Assembly (NCBI GenBank): GCA_030429345.1
Contig: JAUIFJ010000003.1
Span: forward strand, 1-64,000
Direction of reading: 5' to 3'
Source: a bacterium
Lineage (GTDB): Bacteria; CAIWAD01
DNA: 64,000 nucleotides
This document shows positions 8,361-16,565 of this stretch, piece after piece. Numbering within the stretch: position 1 is the first letter of the stretch; each line of letters opens with the position of its first letter. The position numbers and the translations under genes were made by a program. The notes beneath the pieces were generated by a model, which worked only from the letters and a program-made list of their open reading frames with translations, did no database searches and was not told the origin of the DNA.

Positions 8361-9451
8361 CAGCGGCTCTCCTTCCAGGCCAGGAAGGCCTTGTAGTCCT
8401 GCATCTGGCGTTCCAGCTCCGGCGGCATGCTTTCGTACTGGTAGCGGAAGATGTCCTCGACCGGGGTCGGGTCCATGTTCTCCACCTCGCGCATGGCCTC
8501 GTCGCATTCCGCGCCCATCTCCTTGCGCAGGGCCTCTTCCTTGTCCTCGTCCCAGAGCTTGCGCTCGACCATGAAGGCCTTCATGCGGATCAGCGGATCC
8601 TTGGCCAGCCAGGACTCTTCCTCTTCCTTGCTGCGGTAGATGCTGGGATCGTCGCTGGTGGTGTGAGCGCCCATGCGGTAGGTATACATTTCCAGCAGCA
8701 CGGGGCCCTTGCCGGCGCGGCCGTGCTCGGCGGCGGCGCGGGTGGCGGCGACCACCGCCAGGTAGTCGTTGCCGTCGACGATCATGCCCGGCATGCCGAA
8801 GGCGACGGCCTTCTGGGCCAGGGTCTCGCTGCCGGTCTGCGCGGCGCGCCCCAGGCTGATCGCGTACTGGTTGTTGTTGCAGACGAAGATCACCGGGCAC
8901 TTGTAGACCGCGGCCCAGTTGAGGCCTTCGTTGAAATCGCCCTGCGAGGTCCCGCCGTCGCCGAAGAAGGTGATCGCCACCTCGTCGCCGCCGCGGTAGA
9001 CAATGCTGTGGCCGATGCCGGCGGCATGGGTCACCTGGCTGGTGATCGGCACGGAGAGCGGCAAGAGCCGGGGATTGCCGGGATGCACGCTGCCGGTTTC
9101 CGAACCGGAGAAGTAGGCCAGGTGGTTCTTCACCGTGCCGCCCTTGGCCAGCACGCCGCCCAGTTCGCGGTAGGACTGCACCATCCAGTCGTCGGGGCGC
9201 AGGGCCTTGATGGTCCCGACGGCGGAGGCTTCCTGGCCGATGTTGGTCGGCAGGGTGAAAATGCGGCCCTGGCGCTGGTAGCTGACCGCGCGCTCATCGG
9301 CGACGCGGGCCCGCACCATGGCGCGGTAGCCGTCGACCAGCTCCTCGTCGCTCAGCTCCGGCATCCATTTCTGGCCGGCCTTGAGCACTTTTCCGCGTTC
9401 ATCCAGAATGCGGAGCATCTTGCCCTTGAGGGGATCGAAGGAGTCGAACAC
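8360..9451 (-). CDS. pdhA: 2-oxoacid (pyruvate-type) dehydrogenase E1 alpha subunit
   Basis: 363 residues from a GTG at 9451 preceded by AGGAAGGA with good spacing. It binds thiamine diphosphate and decarboxylates the 2-oxoacid. The TPP motif is GDGGTSQGDFNEGLNWA and ends with VFVCNNN-like residues; QGRIFTLPTNIGQEA and the phosphorylation-loop-like MGAHTTSDDPSIYR are as in PdhA/BkdA. The N-terminal RILDERGKVL resembles Gram-positive PdhA. It is the first gene of the operon. A 257-bp gap separates it from the upstream histidine kinase, and I found no convincing promoter there. Confidence 0.93.
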   Translation of the reverse strand: MFDSFDPLKGKMLRILDERGKVLKAGQKWMPELSDEELVDGYRAMVRARVADERAVSYQRQGRIFTLPTNIGQEASAVGTIKALRPDDWMVQSYRELGGVLAKGGTVKNHLAYFSGSETGSVHPGNPRLLPLSVPITSQVTHAAGIGHSIVYRGGDEVAITFFGDGGTSQGDFNEGLNWAAVYKCPVIFVCNNNQYAISLGRAAQTGSETLAQKAVAFGMPGMIVDGNDYLAVVAATRAAAEHGRAGKGPVLLEMYTYRMGAHTTSDDPSIYRSKEEEESWLAKDPLIRMKAFMVERKLWDEDKEEALRKEMGAECDEAMREVENMDPTPVEDIFRYQYESMPPELERQMQDYKAFLAWKESR

Positions 9452-9708
9452 CGTGGGTCCTTCCTGCTTGGAAATTCGTCTGGCCCGCCCTGCCTGCGGA
9501 AAGCAAAAAGAGCCGGCGCGGGGCGGGCTCCGAAGACAACAGGCTGCGGTGGTAGTGGCGGTTCTCCGGGGCGCTTTGAAGCTGCCGAAGGCCTAACCGG
9601 AAAGCACGGAAACATAGCAGTGAAGGGGGAACGAGGCAAGGTGAGCACCCTTCGCCGGGGCGCGGACGGCCCGGAGCAGCAGAGACTTCCCCTCCGCCCG
9701 GGAGGCCG

Positions 9709-10821
9709 CTAGAGAGGCACTTCGACCGTGAACAGCGCGCCGCCTTGCGGCAGGTTTTCTGCGCGGATCTCCCCCTGATGGCCGGAAACCACCAGCTGGC
9801 AGAAGGCCAGACCCAGGCCATAGCCCTTCAGGCTCCCCTTTCCTACAAAGTGGCGGTCGAAGATCTGCGGCAGGTCTTCCGCAGGGATGCCGGGCCCTTG
9901 ATCCGCCACCCGCAGGACCAGCCGTCCCTTCTCCTGGGTGCCTTCCAGCAGGATCCGGCCGCCTTCCGGGCTGTGGCGCAGGGCGTTGCCCAGCAGGTTT
10001 TCCAGCACGCGCCGGATCTTCTCCCGATCCATTGAAAGCACAGGCAAAGGCCGAGCAAGCGCTAGGTCCAGACGGATCCCCTGCCCCGCCGCCAGTGGCC
10101 GGAAGTGCAGAGCGGTTTCCTCCAGCAGATCCCCGGAATCCGTCGGCTCCAGGGTCATTTCCAGGGTCGAACTCTCCGAGCGGTTCAGATCCAGGAACTG
10201 GTGGACCATGCCCACAAGGCGGGCGGTCTGGCTTCGGGCCAGGTCCAGGGATCGCCTCAGGTCCTCTGGACGCTCCCGATCCAGGTAGAAACCCGCCAGC
10301 TCCAGGTTGCCGGAAATGCCGGAAATCGGATTGCGCATGTCGTGGGCCACCATGGCGACGAAGGAGCGCCGCAGCCCCTGGTAGCGTTCCTGGTTCTGCT
10401 GCAGCTCGTTGTAGCTGCTGATCAGGAAGCCGATCTCGTCCTCGCGGTCGACCGGAAAGGGAGTCAGCCGACCGCTGCGGCTGTTGTGGCGGATGTGCGC
10501 GATCAGGCGCAGGATCGGCGCGACCACCAGCTGCCGCGTGATCCAGAAGGTCCCGCCGACGACGACCAGCACGATCAGCAGCACCATGCCCCCGATGCGC
10601 AGCATGTAGGAATTGGCCTGTGCGACAATCTCCGCGTCGGAGAGCAGGTCCTGCGCCGTGGAGACGCTCCCCTCGACGGTCCGCCGGTATACGAGCTCGC
10701 GCGTGGCTTGCAGCTGGTCGATGCGGCTGCTGTAGCTGAACGCGGCCAGGATCAGCTCGATCAGGAGCACGAAACCGGTCACGGCAAGCAGCAGCTTCGC
10801 CTGGATGCTGGTCTTGAACAT
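9709..10821 (-). CDS. Membrane sensor histidine kinase (orphan)
   Basis: 370 residues. It has a transmembrane helix at ~10-28, a short ~45-residue periplasmic loop, a second helix at ~78-95, a HAMP region, HisKA with the phospho-acceptor in AHDMRNPI (His160), and a full HATPase_c domain: N box LLGNALRHS, G1 DQGPGIP, G2 GYGLGLAF. ATG follows GGGAG. No response regulator lies beside it. It is 11 bp downstream of arsS, so it is probably the last gene of the arsenosugar operon, and 257 bp upstream of the pyruvate dehydrogenase operon. The only receiver domain in the window is fused to pyruvate kinase 8.5 kb away. Confidence 0.88.
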   Translation of the reverse strand: MFKTSIQAKLLLAVTGFVLLIELILAAFSYSSRIDQLQATRELVYRRTVEGSVSTAQDLLSDAEIVAQANSYMLRIGGMVLLIVLVVVGGTFWITRQLVVAPILRLIAHIRHNSRSGRLTPFPVDREDEIGFLISSYNELQQNQERYQGLRRSFVAMVAHDMRNPISGISGNLELAGFYLDRERPEDLRRSLDLARSQTARLVGMVHQFLDLNRSESSTLEMTLEPTDSGDLLEETALHFRPLAAGQGIRLDLALARPLPVLSMDREKIRRVLENLLGNALRHSPEGGRILLEGTQEKGRLVLRVADQGPGIPAEDLPQIFDRHFVGKGSLKGYGLGLAFCQLVVSGHQGEIRAENLPQGGALFTVEVPL

Positions 10822-10832
10822 GGGGCTCCCGC

Positions 10833-11864
10833 CTATTCGAGCGCTCCGCCGCAGCTGGATCCGCCCCCCGCCGTGCAGCCGTAGCAGTGCATGGCGGTGA
10901 CGATCTCGCGCCCGTGGTGCCGATCGGGGTCGTAGTCGCGAATGTGCGGAGGCGCGCCGTGATCCACGGTCATGCCCAGCATCTGGTTGAAGTCGCAGTC
11001 GTAGAGGTAGCCGCGCCAGTCGACGCTCAGCGTGTTGCGGCACATGACCCGTTCGGCGGCCACGGGGTTGAAGGCCCCGGCCAGGCGATCCACATAGGGC
11101 TCCAGCTGGCCCTTGGCCTCCAGCCAGTGCAGGTAGCGGCCGATGGGCATGTTGGTGATCGTATACAACTCGTTGAAGCGGACGCCGTGTTCGCGCAGGA
11201 GCTGCTCCTGCCAGCGCTCGCGCAGGCCCGCCTGTTCGGCGGGCAGGAAGGCGCCGACCGGATTGGTCACCAGGTGCAGCGGCAGCTCCGGGTCGTCCAG
11301 GCCGTAGCCGGCGGCGTTGAAGTCCCTCAGCGCGAGAATGCTGCGGTCGAAGACCGCCTCGCCGCGCTGGGCGTCGGTGCGCGCCTTGTCCGGGGCCGGC
11401 AGGGAGGCGACGACCTCCACCTTGTGCTCCTTCAGGAAGGCGACCAGGTCCTCCTGCCCCTCCTCCTGTGTCACGGTCAGGTTGCAGCGGTCGATGACAT
11501 GCTTGCCCAGCGCCCGCGCCTCGGCGACGAACCAGCGGAAGTGCGCGTTCAGTTCCGGCGCGCCGCCGGTGATGTCCACCGTCCCGATGCGCGGATCCCG
11601 CGCTACGCGCAGGGCCTGCTCGAAGACCTCGCGCGGCATGTCCTCGGGGCGTCCCGGCCCGGCGCTTACATGGCAGTGCCTGCAGGTCTGGTTGCAGACC
11701 CGTCCCACGTTGAGCTGCAGGATGGTGATCCCGGTGGCCTTCAGGGGGTGCAGCCCTGCGCCCTGCAGGCGGCTCTCGAAGGACGGGCGCGCCTGTTCCA
11801 GCGCCTGCAGGACCTCCTGCTGCCGCGCCTCGCTGCGGGTCGGTTGCGGACGATTGTCTGACAT
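10833..11864 (-). CDS. arsS: Arsenosugar biosynthesis radical SAM protein ArsS
   Basis: 343 residues. The family is thought to transfer the 5'-deoxyadenosyl group of SAM to dimethylarsinous acid. The [4Fe-4S]/SAM motif is CNQTCRHCH (Cys57, Cys61, Cys64), followed by a TIM-barrel strand VDITGGAPEL. The C-terminal half ends in a cysteine-rich segment (MHCYGCTAGGGSSCGG) typical of this 'radical SAM/Cys-rich' family. ATG follows AAGGAAGAG. The gene is 45 bp after the CxxC peroxidase-like gene and 11 bp before the histidine kinase. Confidence 0.9.
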   Translation of the reverse strand: MSDNRPQPTRSEARQQEVLQALEQARPSFESRLQGAGLHPLKATGITILQLNVGRVCNQTCRHCHVSAGPGRPEDMPREVFEQALRVARDPRIGTVDITGGAPELNAHFRWFVAEARALGKHVIDRCNLTVTQEEGQEDLVAFLKEHKVEVVASLPAPDKARTDAQRGEAVFDRSILALRDFNAAGYGLDDPELPLHLVTNPVGAFLPAEQAGLRERWQEQLLREHGVRFNELYTITNMPIGRYLHWLEAKGQLEPYVDRLAGAFNPVAAERVMCRNTLSVDWRGYLYDCDFNQMLGMTVDHGAPPHIRDYDPDRHHGREIVTAMHCYGCTAGGGSSCGGALE

Positions 11865-11909
11865 GGTCTCTTCCTTGCTGCCGCGGGTGTCCGGCGGAAT
11901 GCCGATCGC

Positions 11910-12254
11910 CTAGAAGCTGAGTTTGTCGAGGGTGTTGTTCATCACGATGCCCTGGGCCAGGGTGATGCCGGCGCGCATCGCCGCCGCCACATGGACCGCC
12001 TCGGCCATCTCGTCGGGACTCAGGCCCAGCTCGAGGCCGGCCCGCGTATACGAATCGATGCAGTAGGGGCATTTCTCCCCGTGCGACACGGCCAGGGCGA
12101 TCAGCGCCTTCTCGCGCTTCGACAAGTGGCCGTCCTGCATTAGCGGGCCGTAGTACTTCATGAAGGCCTTCCAGGCCTCCGGGGCGCTGCGGCCGACCTG
12201 CTCGAACTTGGCCAGGTCTTCGGCAGCATAGTAGGTTTCCTTGTGTTCAGCCAT
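11910..12254 (-). CDS. Arsenosugar-associated carboxymuconolactone decarboxylase/AhpD-like protein
   Basis: 114 residues from ATG (MAEHKETYY), preceded by GAGG at six bases; a TTG at 12266 overlapping the upstream stop is an alternative. It is a small all-helical AhpD-fold protein with the redox motif KCPYCIDSYTR (Cys62, Cys65) and the usual distal histidines missing or shifted. Members of this subfamily regularly sit next to arsS and are named arsenosugar biosynthesis-associated peroxidase-like. The actual reaction is not established. Confidence 0.85.
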   Translation of the reverse strand: MAEHKETYYAAEDLAKFEQVGRSAPEAWKAFMKYYGPLMQDGHLSKREKALIALAVSHGEKCPYCIDSYTRAGLELGLSPDEMAEAVHVAAAMRAGITLAQGIVMNNTLDKLSF

Positions 12255-12262
12255 CTCCATCC

Positions 12263-12874
12263 TCAAGGTTTCGATTCCTTCAGCCAGCGTTCCCAGTCAC
12301 TCATGTGATCCACGTCGGGCAGGCAGCGCAGCTCCTGCCAGCTCAACCCGGCCCGTTCCAGGGAGCGGCGTGTATCTTCAGCCACCATCTCCCCGCCCCA
12401 ACAGGTCGACGGAAAGAGGGCCGGGTGGGGCGTTTGTGCTCCAATGCACCAGTAGCCGCCGTCCTCGGCGGAGCCGATGACGGCATCGTGTTCCTGCAGG
12501 GCAGCCAGTCCCCGCAGCAGGTCCCCGCTCGTGATCCAGGGGCAGTCGGCGCCGATCAGCAGTTGTGTTCCGGCGCCGCGCAGCGCCCCCTGCTCAAGAA
12601 TGTGCGCCATGCGCTGCCCCAGATCGCCCGGCGGCTGCTCCTCGCCCGGAAGCGCCTTGGGGGGCAGATCCAGGCTCCAGTCCGGATCCCCCCGGCCGCA
12701 CCAGTGTACTCGCCAGGGGACCGGCAGGGACTGCAGGGTGGCCAGGCAATGGCCCAGCAGCCGGCGGTAGATGGCCAGGGCACTCTGCTCCCCGCACTCG
12801 GCGGCCAGGCGCGTCTTCACCGCGCCCCTTTCCGGCCGGCGGGCCAGCAGGTGGATCACGGCCTCAGCGCCCAT
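12263..12874 (-). CDS. TIGR04282-type glycosyltransferase (DUF2064) of the arsenosugar cluster
   Basis: 203 residues. It is a GT-A-like fold of the DUF2064 family, with an N-terminal RRPERGAVKTRLA nucleotide-binding loop, IGADCPWITSGDLL holding the acidic metal site, and AEDGGYWCIGA. This group co-occurs with ArsS and is predicted to process the sugar moiety of arsenosugars. Its start overlaps the DUF547 gene by 11 bp, and its stop is just 8 bp before the next start. The substrate is inferred only from context. Confidence 0.85.
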   Translation of the reverse strand: MGAEAVIHLLARRPERGAVKTRLAAECGEQSALAIYRRLLGHCLATLQSLPVPWRVHWCGRGDPDWSLDLPPKALPGEEQPPGDLGQRMAHILEQGALRGAGTQLLIGADCPWITSGDLLRGLAALQEHDAVIGSAEDGGYWCIGAQTPHPALFPSTCWGGEMVAEDTRRSLERAGLSWQELRCLPDVDHMSDWERWLKESKP

Positions 12875-13646
12875 TGAGGCTCCAGTCGTAGTCGGTCCAG
12901 CGGATGGTGGCCCCGCCGGCTCCCGGCAGCCAGTCCTCGAGCCAGGCCTTCAGCCCCGCGCGATCCTTCGCGAAGTCCTCCCCGTACCACTTGAAGATCG
13001 GCGACAGGTAGAGCACGCCGTTCTCAAGGCGGTTCCTGCGGGGACTGTGTTGCAGGAAGACGCGCGCCTGCTCCTGCAGGTCCGCCTCCAGGGTTTCGCC
13101 GCGGTAGGCGCCGGAACGCAGCGGCGGGCAGCCGCGGGCCGCGCAGACCAGGGCGAAATGAATGCGCGGCTCAGTGTACCACACACGGATCATGTCGTGT
13201 TCCAGGCGGTCCAGGCTGATTTGCTCTCCGAAGAGCCCGACGACCTCCAGGGACCAGGGGCTGCGGAACCAGCCGCCGATGTCCCGGATCGTGGCCGGGC
13301 GGTCGTGATCCAGGATCAGCTCGAGGGTCGCGGCGTTGTAGACATTGATCAGGAAGGCCAGTTCCTCCTCGCGGGGCCAGGCCTCGAAGGCCTCGCGCGA
13401 CACGGCGGCCGCCGAGCGGAGCACCGCCTGGAGGCTTTCGCGTTCCTCCTCCAGCGCCTCGTAGTCCACTCGCCCCTGTTCCACATGCCTTGCCAGCAGG
13501 CGGTCCAGCTGCTCCAGGGCGTCGGTCCAGGTCTCGGCAGCCCGTCCCGCGGGGACAAGGCAAAGGCTCAGCGCGACCAGGCCGGCGGCGAACCATGCCG
13601 GTCGAAATGGCCGACGATCCGTTGATGGGCGAGCAGCGTGTTCCAG
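12864..13646 (-). CDS. Exported DUF547 protein, probable CTG start
   Basis: About 260 residues. A signal peptide (RRPFRPAWFAAGLVALSL, cleavage near GRAA) precedes a DUF547 domain with EELAFLINVYNAATLELIL, HFALVCAARGCPPLRS and FKWYGEDF. The domain resembles a thiol-protease-like fold with conserved Cys and His, but no activity is known. The frame has no ATG, GTG or TTG near the signal peptide. CTG at 13646 is preceded by GGGAGAAGGG, an excellent ribosome site, and gives a normal N-terminus. The gene therefore starts 79 bp inside the upstream glycosyltransferase. DUF547 genes are frequent members of arsenosugar clusters. Confidence 0.8.
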   Translation of the reverse strand: MEHAARPSTDRRPFRPAWFAAGLVALSLCLVPAGRAAETWTDALEQLDRLLARHVEQGRVDYEALEEERESLQAVLRSAAAVSREAFEAWPREEELAFLINVYNAATLELILDHDRPATIRDIGGWFRSPWSLEVVGLFGEQISLDRLEHDMIRVWYTEPRIHFALVCAARGCPPLRSGAYRGETLEADLQEQARVFLQHSPRRNRLENGVLYLSPIFKWYGEDFAKDRAGLKAWLEDWLPGAGGATIRWTDYDWSLNGR

Positions 13647-14233
13647 ATTCCCTTCTCCCGGTAGCGCCGCGGGTCCGTATACACCGGTTCCCGCAGCAGG
13701 TGCAGGCGCCGCCCTTCGCGGCGCAGTCGATCGACGAGCCACAGGTCCTCCAGGTAGGGCCAGGGCGGAAAGCCGCCCAGCTGCTCCAGCGTGGAGGCGC
13801 GCACCGCCAGGGCCTGGTCGCCGTAGGGGCGGCGCCGCAGGCGGCTGCGCCAGTTCCCCCCCCAGGCCACAAGGGCCATTGCCCAGCCGCCCTTCTCGTA
13901 GGCCAGGCGGAAGGCGCTGGCCTCGACCTCCGGGCGGGAAAAGGCCCGGCGCAGCAGTTCCGGCGCGCGCTGGGGCGGCCTCGTGTCCGCGTGCAGCATC
14001 CAGAGGATCTCGCCCCGCGCCTCGCGGCGCGCCGCCTCCAGCTGCAGCCCGCGCCCCTTCGGCGACTGGATCACGCGCCAGCCCGCTCTTTCGGCAAGCT
14101 CCGGGCTTCCGTCGCGGCTGCCGCCGTCGGCGAGCAGGATCTCCTCCAGCCCTTGCATCTGCTCCAACCGCGGCCGAAGGCGTTCGAGCGCGGCGCGCTC
14201 GTTCAGCAGGGGGATCAGCAGGCTGATCTTCAT
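13568..14233 (-). CDS. TIGR04283-type glycosyltransferase of the arsenosugar cluster
   Basis: 221 residues beginning MKISLLIPLLNERAALERL. A GT2 fold with EILLADGGSRDGSPELA, the metal site LWMLHADTRPP and AVRASTLEQLGGFPPWPYLED defines the small family that accompanies ArsS. Start and upstream stop overlap by four bases (ATGA). The 3' end overlaps the DUF547 gene by 79 bp. It is predicted to build the glycosyl part of an arsenosugar or to act on a lipid-linked form; this is context-based. Confidence 0.87.
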   Translation of the reverse strand: MKISLLIPLLNERAALERLRPRLEQMQGLEEILLADGGSRDGSPELAERAGWRVIQSPKGRGLQLEAARREARGEILWMLHADTRPPQRAPELLRRAFSRPEVEASAFRLAYEKGGWAMALVAWGGNWRSRLRRRPYGDQALAVRASTLEQLGGFPPWPYLEDLWLVDRLRREGRRLHLLREPVYTDPRRYREKGIWNTLLAHQRIVGHFDRHGSPPAWSR

Positions 14234-15726
14234 CCGCGACGGATCCAGGCCCGCAGCAGGCGGGCGATTCCCGGCTTGAGGCGTGCGCGCATCCACTGGT
14301 CTCCCGCTCGGCGGAAGGCTTCCCCCAGGGTCGGGTAGGGCAGCACCAGGCCGGAAAGCCGCGAGAGTTTCTCCTTCCGTGAGACAAGAAGCGCCGCCGC
14401 CGCCAGCAGCTCGCCGGCGTGATCGGCGACGATGCGCAGGCCTCGCACGCGCCCCTTGCCGTCGTGGATCACCTTCAGGTAGCCCTGCCCCCGGTCGAGG
14501 ATCGCGCGGTCCAGGCCATCGAAGGGGATCCGGATCTCTCCCGCCTTCCGGTCCCGGCGGCGCAGCTCGCCCAGCCCGGCGCCGATGCCGGCCGCTTCCG
14601 GCTGGGTATAGGTGCACCAGGGGATCGGCAGGCGGCGGTGATCCACTCGCCCCCCGAAGAAGGCGTTGCGCACCACGGCGCGGGCCATGGCGTCGCCGGC
14701 ATGGGTGAACTGGGGTCCGCCGACCACGTCCCCGATGGCGTATACACGGCGATTGCTGCTGCGCATGCGGGCGTCGACGAGGATTTCCCCCCGCTGGCCG
14801 AGTTCGACGGCTCCCGCCGGGCAGTCCAGCGCTTCCGTGTTCGGCCGGCGGCCGACGGCCAGCAGCAGGCCGTCCGCCCGCCAGGAGTCGGTTTCGCCCG
14901 CCTGCTCCAGTTCGGCCCGGCAGCCCTCCTCGCCCGTGATCCAGGCGCGCAGGGTGCATGCCAGCCGCAGTTCCACGCCGTCGGCGCGCAGCTGCCGCTG
15001 CAGAATGCCGGCCGCCTCCTCCTCGTCGCGCGGCAGCAGGCGGTCGCCGGCCTCGACCAGGCAGACCGTGCTGCCCAGCCGGGCCGCGGCCTGGGCCAGT
15101 TCGCAGCCGATCGGGCCGCCCCCCAGCACGAGCAGGCGGCGCGGCAGGTCCTCCAGGGTGAAGAAGCTGTCGCTGGTGTATACAGTCGGCTGCTCCAGTC
15201 CGGGAATCCGCGGCACGACCGGCCGCGCCCCGCTCGCCAGGAAGGCCCGACGAAAGTCCAGCAGCGCCTCCCCGACGGCGAATCGGCTCTCCCCCGCGAA
15301 GCGCGCGCTGCCGAAGTATACATCGACCCCCTTGGCCCGCAGGCCGGCGGCGCTGTCATGCGGGGCGATTTTCGCCCGCAGGCGCCGCATCTGCTCGAGT
15401 GCCGCTTGGGCGTCCGGCAGGCCGGGACCGTCATCGTCCTTCCAGTGGGCTCGGCGCGCCGTCGCGACCTGCCTGGCAGCATGCAGCAGGCCCTTGGATG
15501 GCACACAGCCCGTGTTGAGGCAATCCCCGCCGAGGAGCCCTTTCTCGACGAGGGCCGTGCGCGCTCCCAGCCCTGCGCAGATCGAGGCGCAGACCAGGCC
15601 CGCGGAACCGCCGCCGATGATCACGGCGTCATAGGAGCCGCCGGGCGGGTTCTGCCAGTCCGCCGGGCGGACCTCCTTGAGCAGGCTCTCGTCGTGGGCA
15701 TCCAGGGGCCCGAAGACCTCAGCCAT
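14230..15726 (-). CDS. MerA-like FAD-dependent pyridine nucleotide-disulfide oxidoreductase
   Basis: 498 residues. An FAD-binding IIGGGSAGLVCASICAGLG is followed by the redox pair in GGDCLNTGCVPSKG (Cys69, Cys74), an NAD(P) motif LVLGGGPIGCELAQAA, and VYAIGDVVGG. It lacks the N-terminal metal-binding domain of MerA and has no vicinal Cys pair at the C-terminus, so mercury reduction is unlikely. It overlaps the membrane-protein gene by 8 bp and the GT gene by 4 bp. A redox role in arsenosugar metabolism is inferred from this pairing, which recurs next to arsS in many genomes. Confidence 0.88.
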   Translation of the reverse strand: MAEVFGPLDAHDESLLKEVRPADWQNPPGGSYDAVIIGGGSAGLVCASICAGLGARTALVEKGLLGGDCLNTGCVPSKGLLHAARQVATARRAHWKDDDGPGLPDAQAALEQMRRLRAKIAPHDSAAGLRAKGVDVYFGSARFAGESRFAVGEALLDFRRAFLASGARPVVPRIPGLEQPTVYTSDSFFTLEDLPRRLLVLGGGPIGCELAQAAARLGSTVCLVEAGDRLLPRDEEEAAGILQRQLRADGVELRLACTLRAWITGEEGCRAELEQAGETDSWRADGLLLAVGRRPNTEALDCPAGAVELGQRGEILVDARMRSSNRRVYAIGDVVGGPQFTHAGDAMARAVVRNAFFGGRVDHRRLPIPWCTYTQPEAAGIGAGLGELRRRDRKAGEIRIPFDGLDRAILDRGQGYLKVIHDGKGRVRGLRIVADHAGELLAAAALLVSRKEKLSRLSGLVLPYPTLGEAFRRAGDQWMRARLKPGIARLLRAWIRRG

Positions 15727-16411
15727 GGGCGGCCTCCCCCTCGAAGCCCTTGTCGGCGAGCGCCCTGCGCGCCATCTTCGTGATACGCACGGTGACGAGC
15801 ACGGTCACTCCGAGACCGAGCCAGAAGAACCAGCGCTGCAGCCCCTCCCCCCCGGAAGGCTGCTCGCCCAGCTGGCGCAGGCTGCCGACCAGGGAACCGA
15901 TGTATACATAGAGCACGGTCGCCGGCAGCATGCCGATCCAGGAAGCGGCGACATAGCGGCCCAGGGGAGCCGCGCTCAGGCTGTAGAGGTAGTTCAGCAG
16001 GTTGAAGGGAAAGACCGGCGAAAGCCGCGTCAGCAGGATAATCTGGAAGGCCTGGCCCGCCAGGGCGCGGTCCAGGGCGGCCACCTTGCCGGAGGCCTGC
16101 AGGCGCTCTTCGACCCAGTCCCGCGCCAGGTAGCGTCCGGTGAGGAAGGCCGCGGTCGCTCCCAGGGTGCTGGCGACGGAGACCAGCGCCGTGCCGAGCA
16201 GCGGGCCCCAGATCACGCCCGCGCCCAGGGTCAGCAGCAGGCCCGGCACCAGCAGCACGGTCGCCCCCACATAGAGGGCGATGAAGACCCCCCAGCCCAG
16301 GGCGCCCCGGGCCTCGATCCAGCCCATGGCCGCCACGATCGGGTCCCCCCCCGTCCGGAAGGCCAGCAGCAGGACGATTCCCAGCAGGACCAGCCCGATC
16401 CCCTTCTTCAT
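15719..16411 (-). CDS. TVP38/TMEM64 (VTT/DedA-like) membrane protein
   Basis: 230 residues from ATG with GGGAG upstream (MKKGIGLVLLGIVLLLAF). Several hydrophobic segments surround a VTT-domain core: GLLLTLGAGVIWGPLLGTAL, ATAAFLTGRYLARD and RLSPVFPFNLLNYLYSL. Such proteins may flip lipids or export small solutes. It is the first gene of the arsenosugar cluster and overlaps the flavoprotein gene by 8 bp, a standing partnership in this type of cluster. An ATG ten codons upstream is possible but has a poorer context. Confidence 0.85.
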   Translation of the reverse strand: MKKGIGLVLLGIVLLLAFRTGGDPIVAAMGWIEARGALGWGVFIALYVGATVLLVPGLLLTLGAGVIWGPLLGTALVSVASTLGATAAFLTGRYLARDWVEERLQASGKVAALDRALAGQAFQIILLTRLSPVFPFNLLNYLYSLSAAPLGRYVAASWIGMLPATVLYVYIGSLVGSLRQLGEQPSGGEGLQRWFFWLGLGVTVLVTVRITKMARRALADKGFEGEAAHG

Positions 16412-16565
16412 GCATGCTCCCCGGCCGACATCAGGACGCACCGCGCGCCCCCGAAGTCGTGGAACCTGCCCACAGCCCGGGCGTTCCCCTGTGACCCTTT
16501 TGTTAGATTCGCGACAACCGCCTCCAGAGCGGGATCAGCCCGCACTCGTAGACAAGGACCCCTCG

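Noticed and set aside
7377-8900. Possible longer E1beta start at 8900
   Set aside because: The extra N-terminus is an out-of-frame reading of the E1alpha gene. The protein family starts at 8360.
9709-12072. 787-residue frame joining the histidine kinase to upstream sequence
   Set aside because: Residues before the ATG at 10821 are low-complexity out-of-frame readings of arsS and its neighbour.
14230-15726. Mercuric reductase
   Set aside because: There is no N-terminal metal-binding domain and no C-terminal Cys pair; the context is arsenosugar genes.
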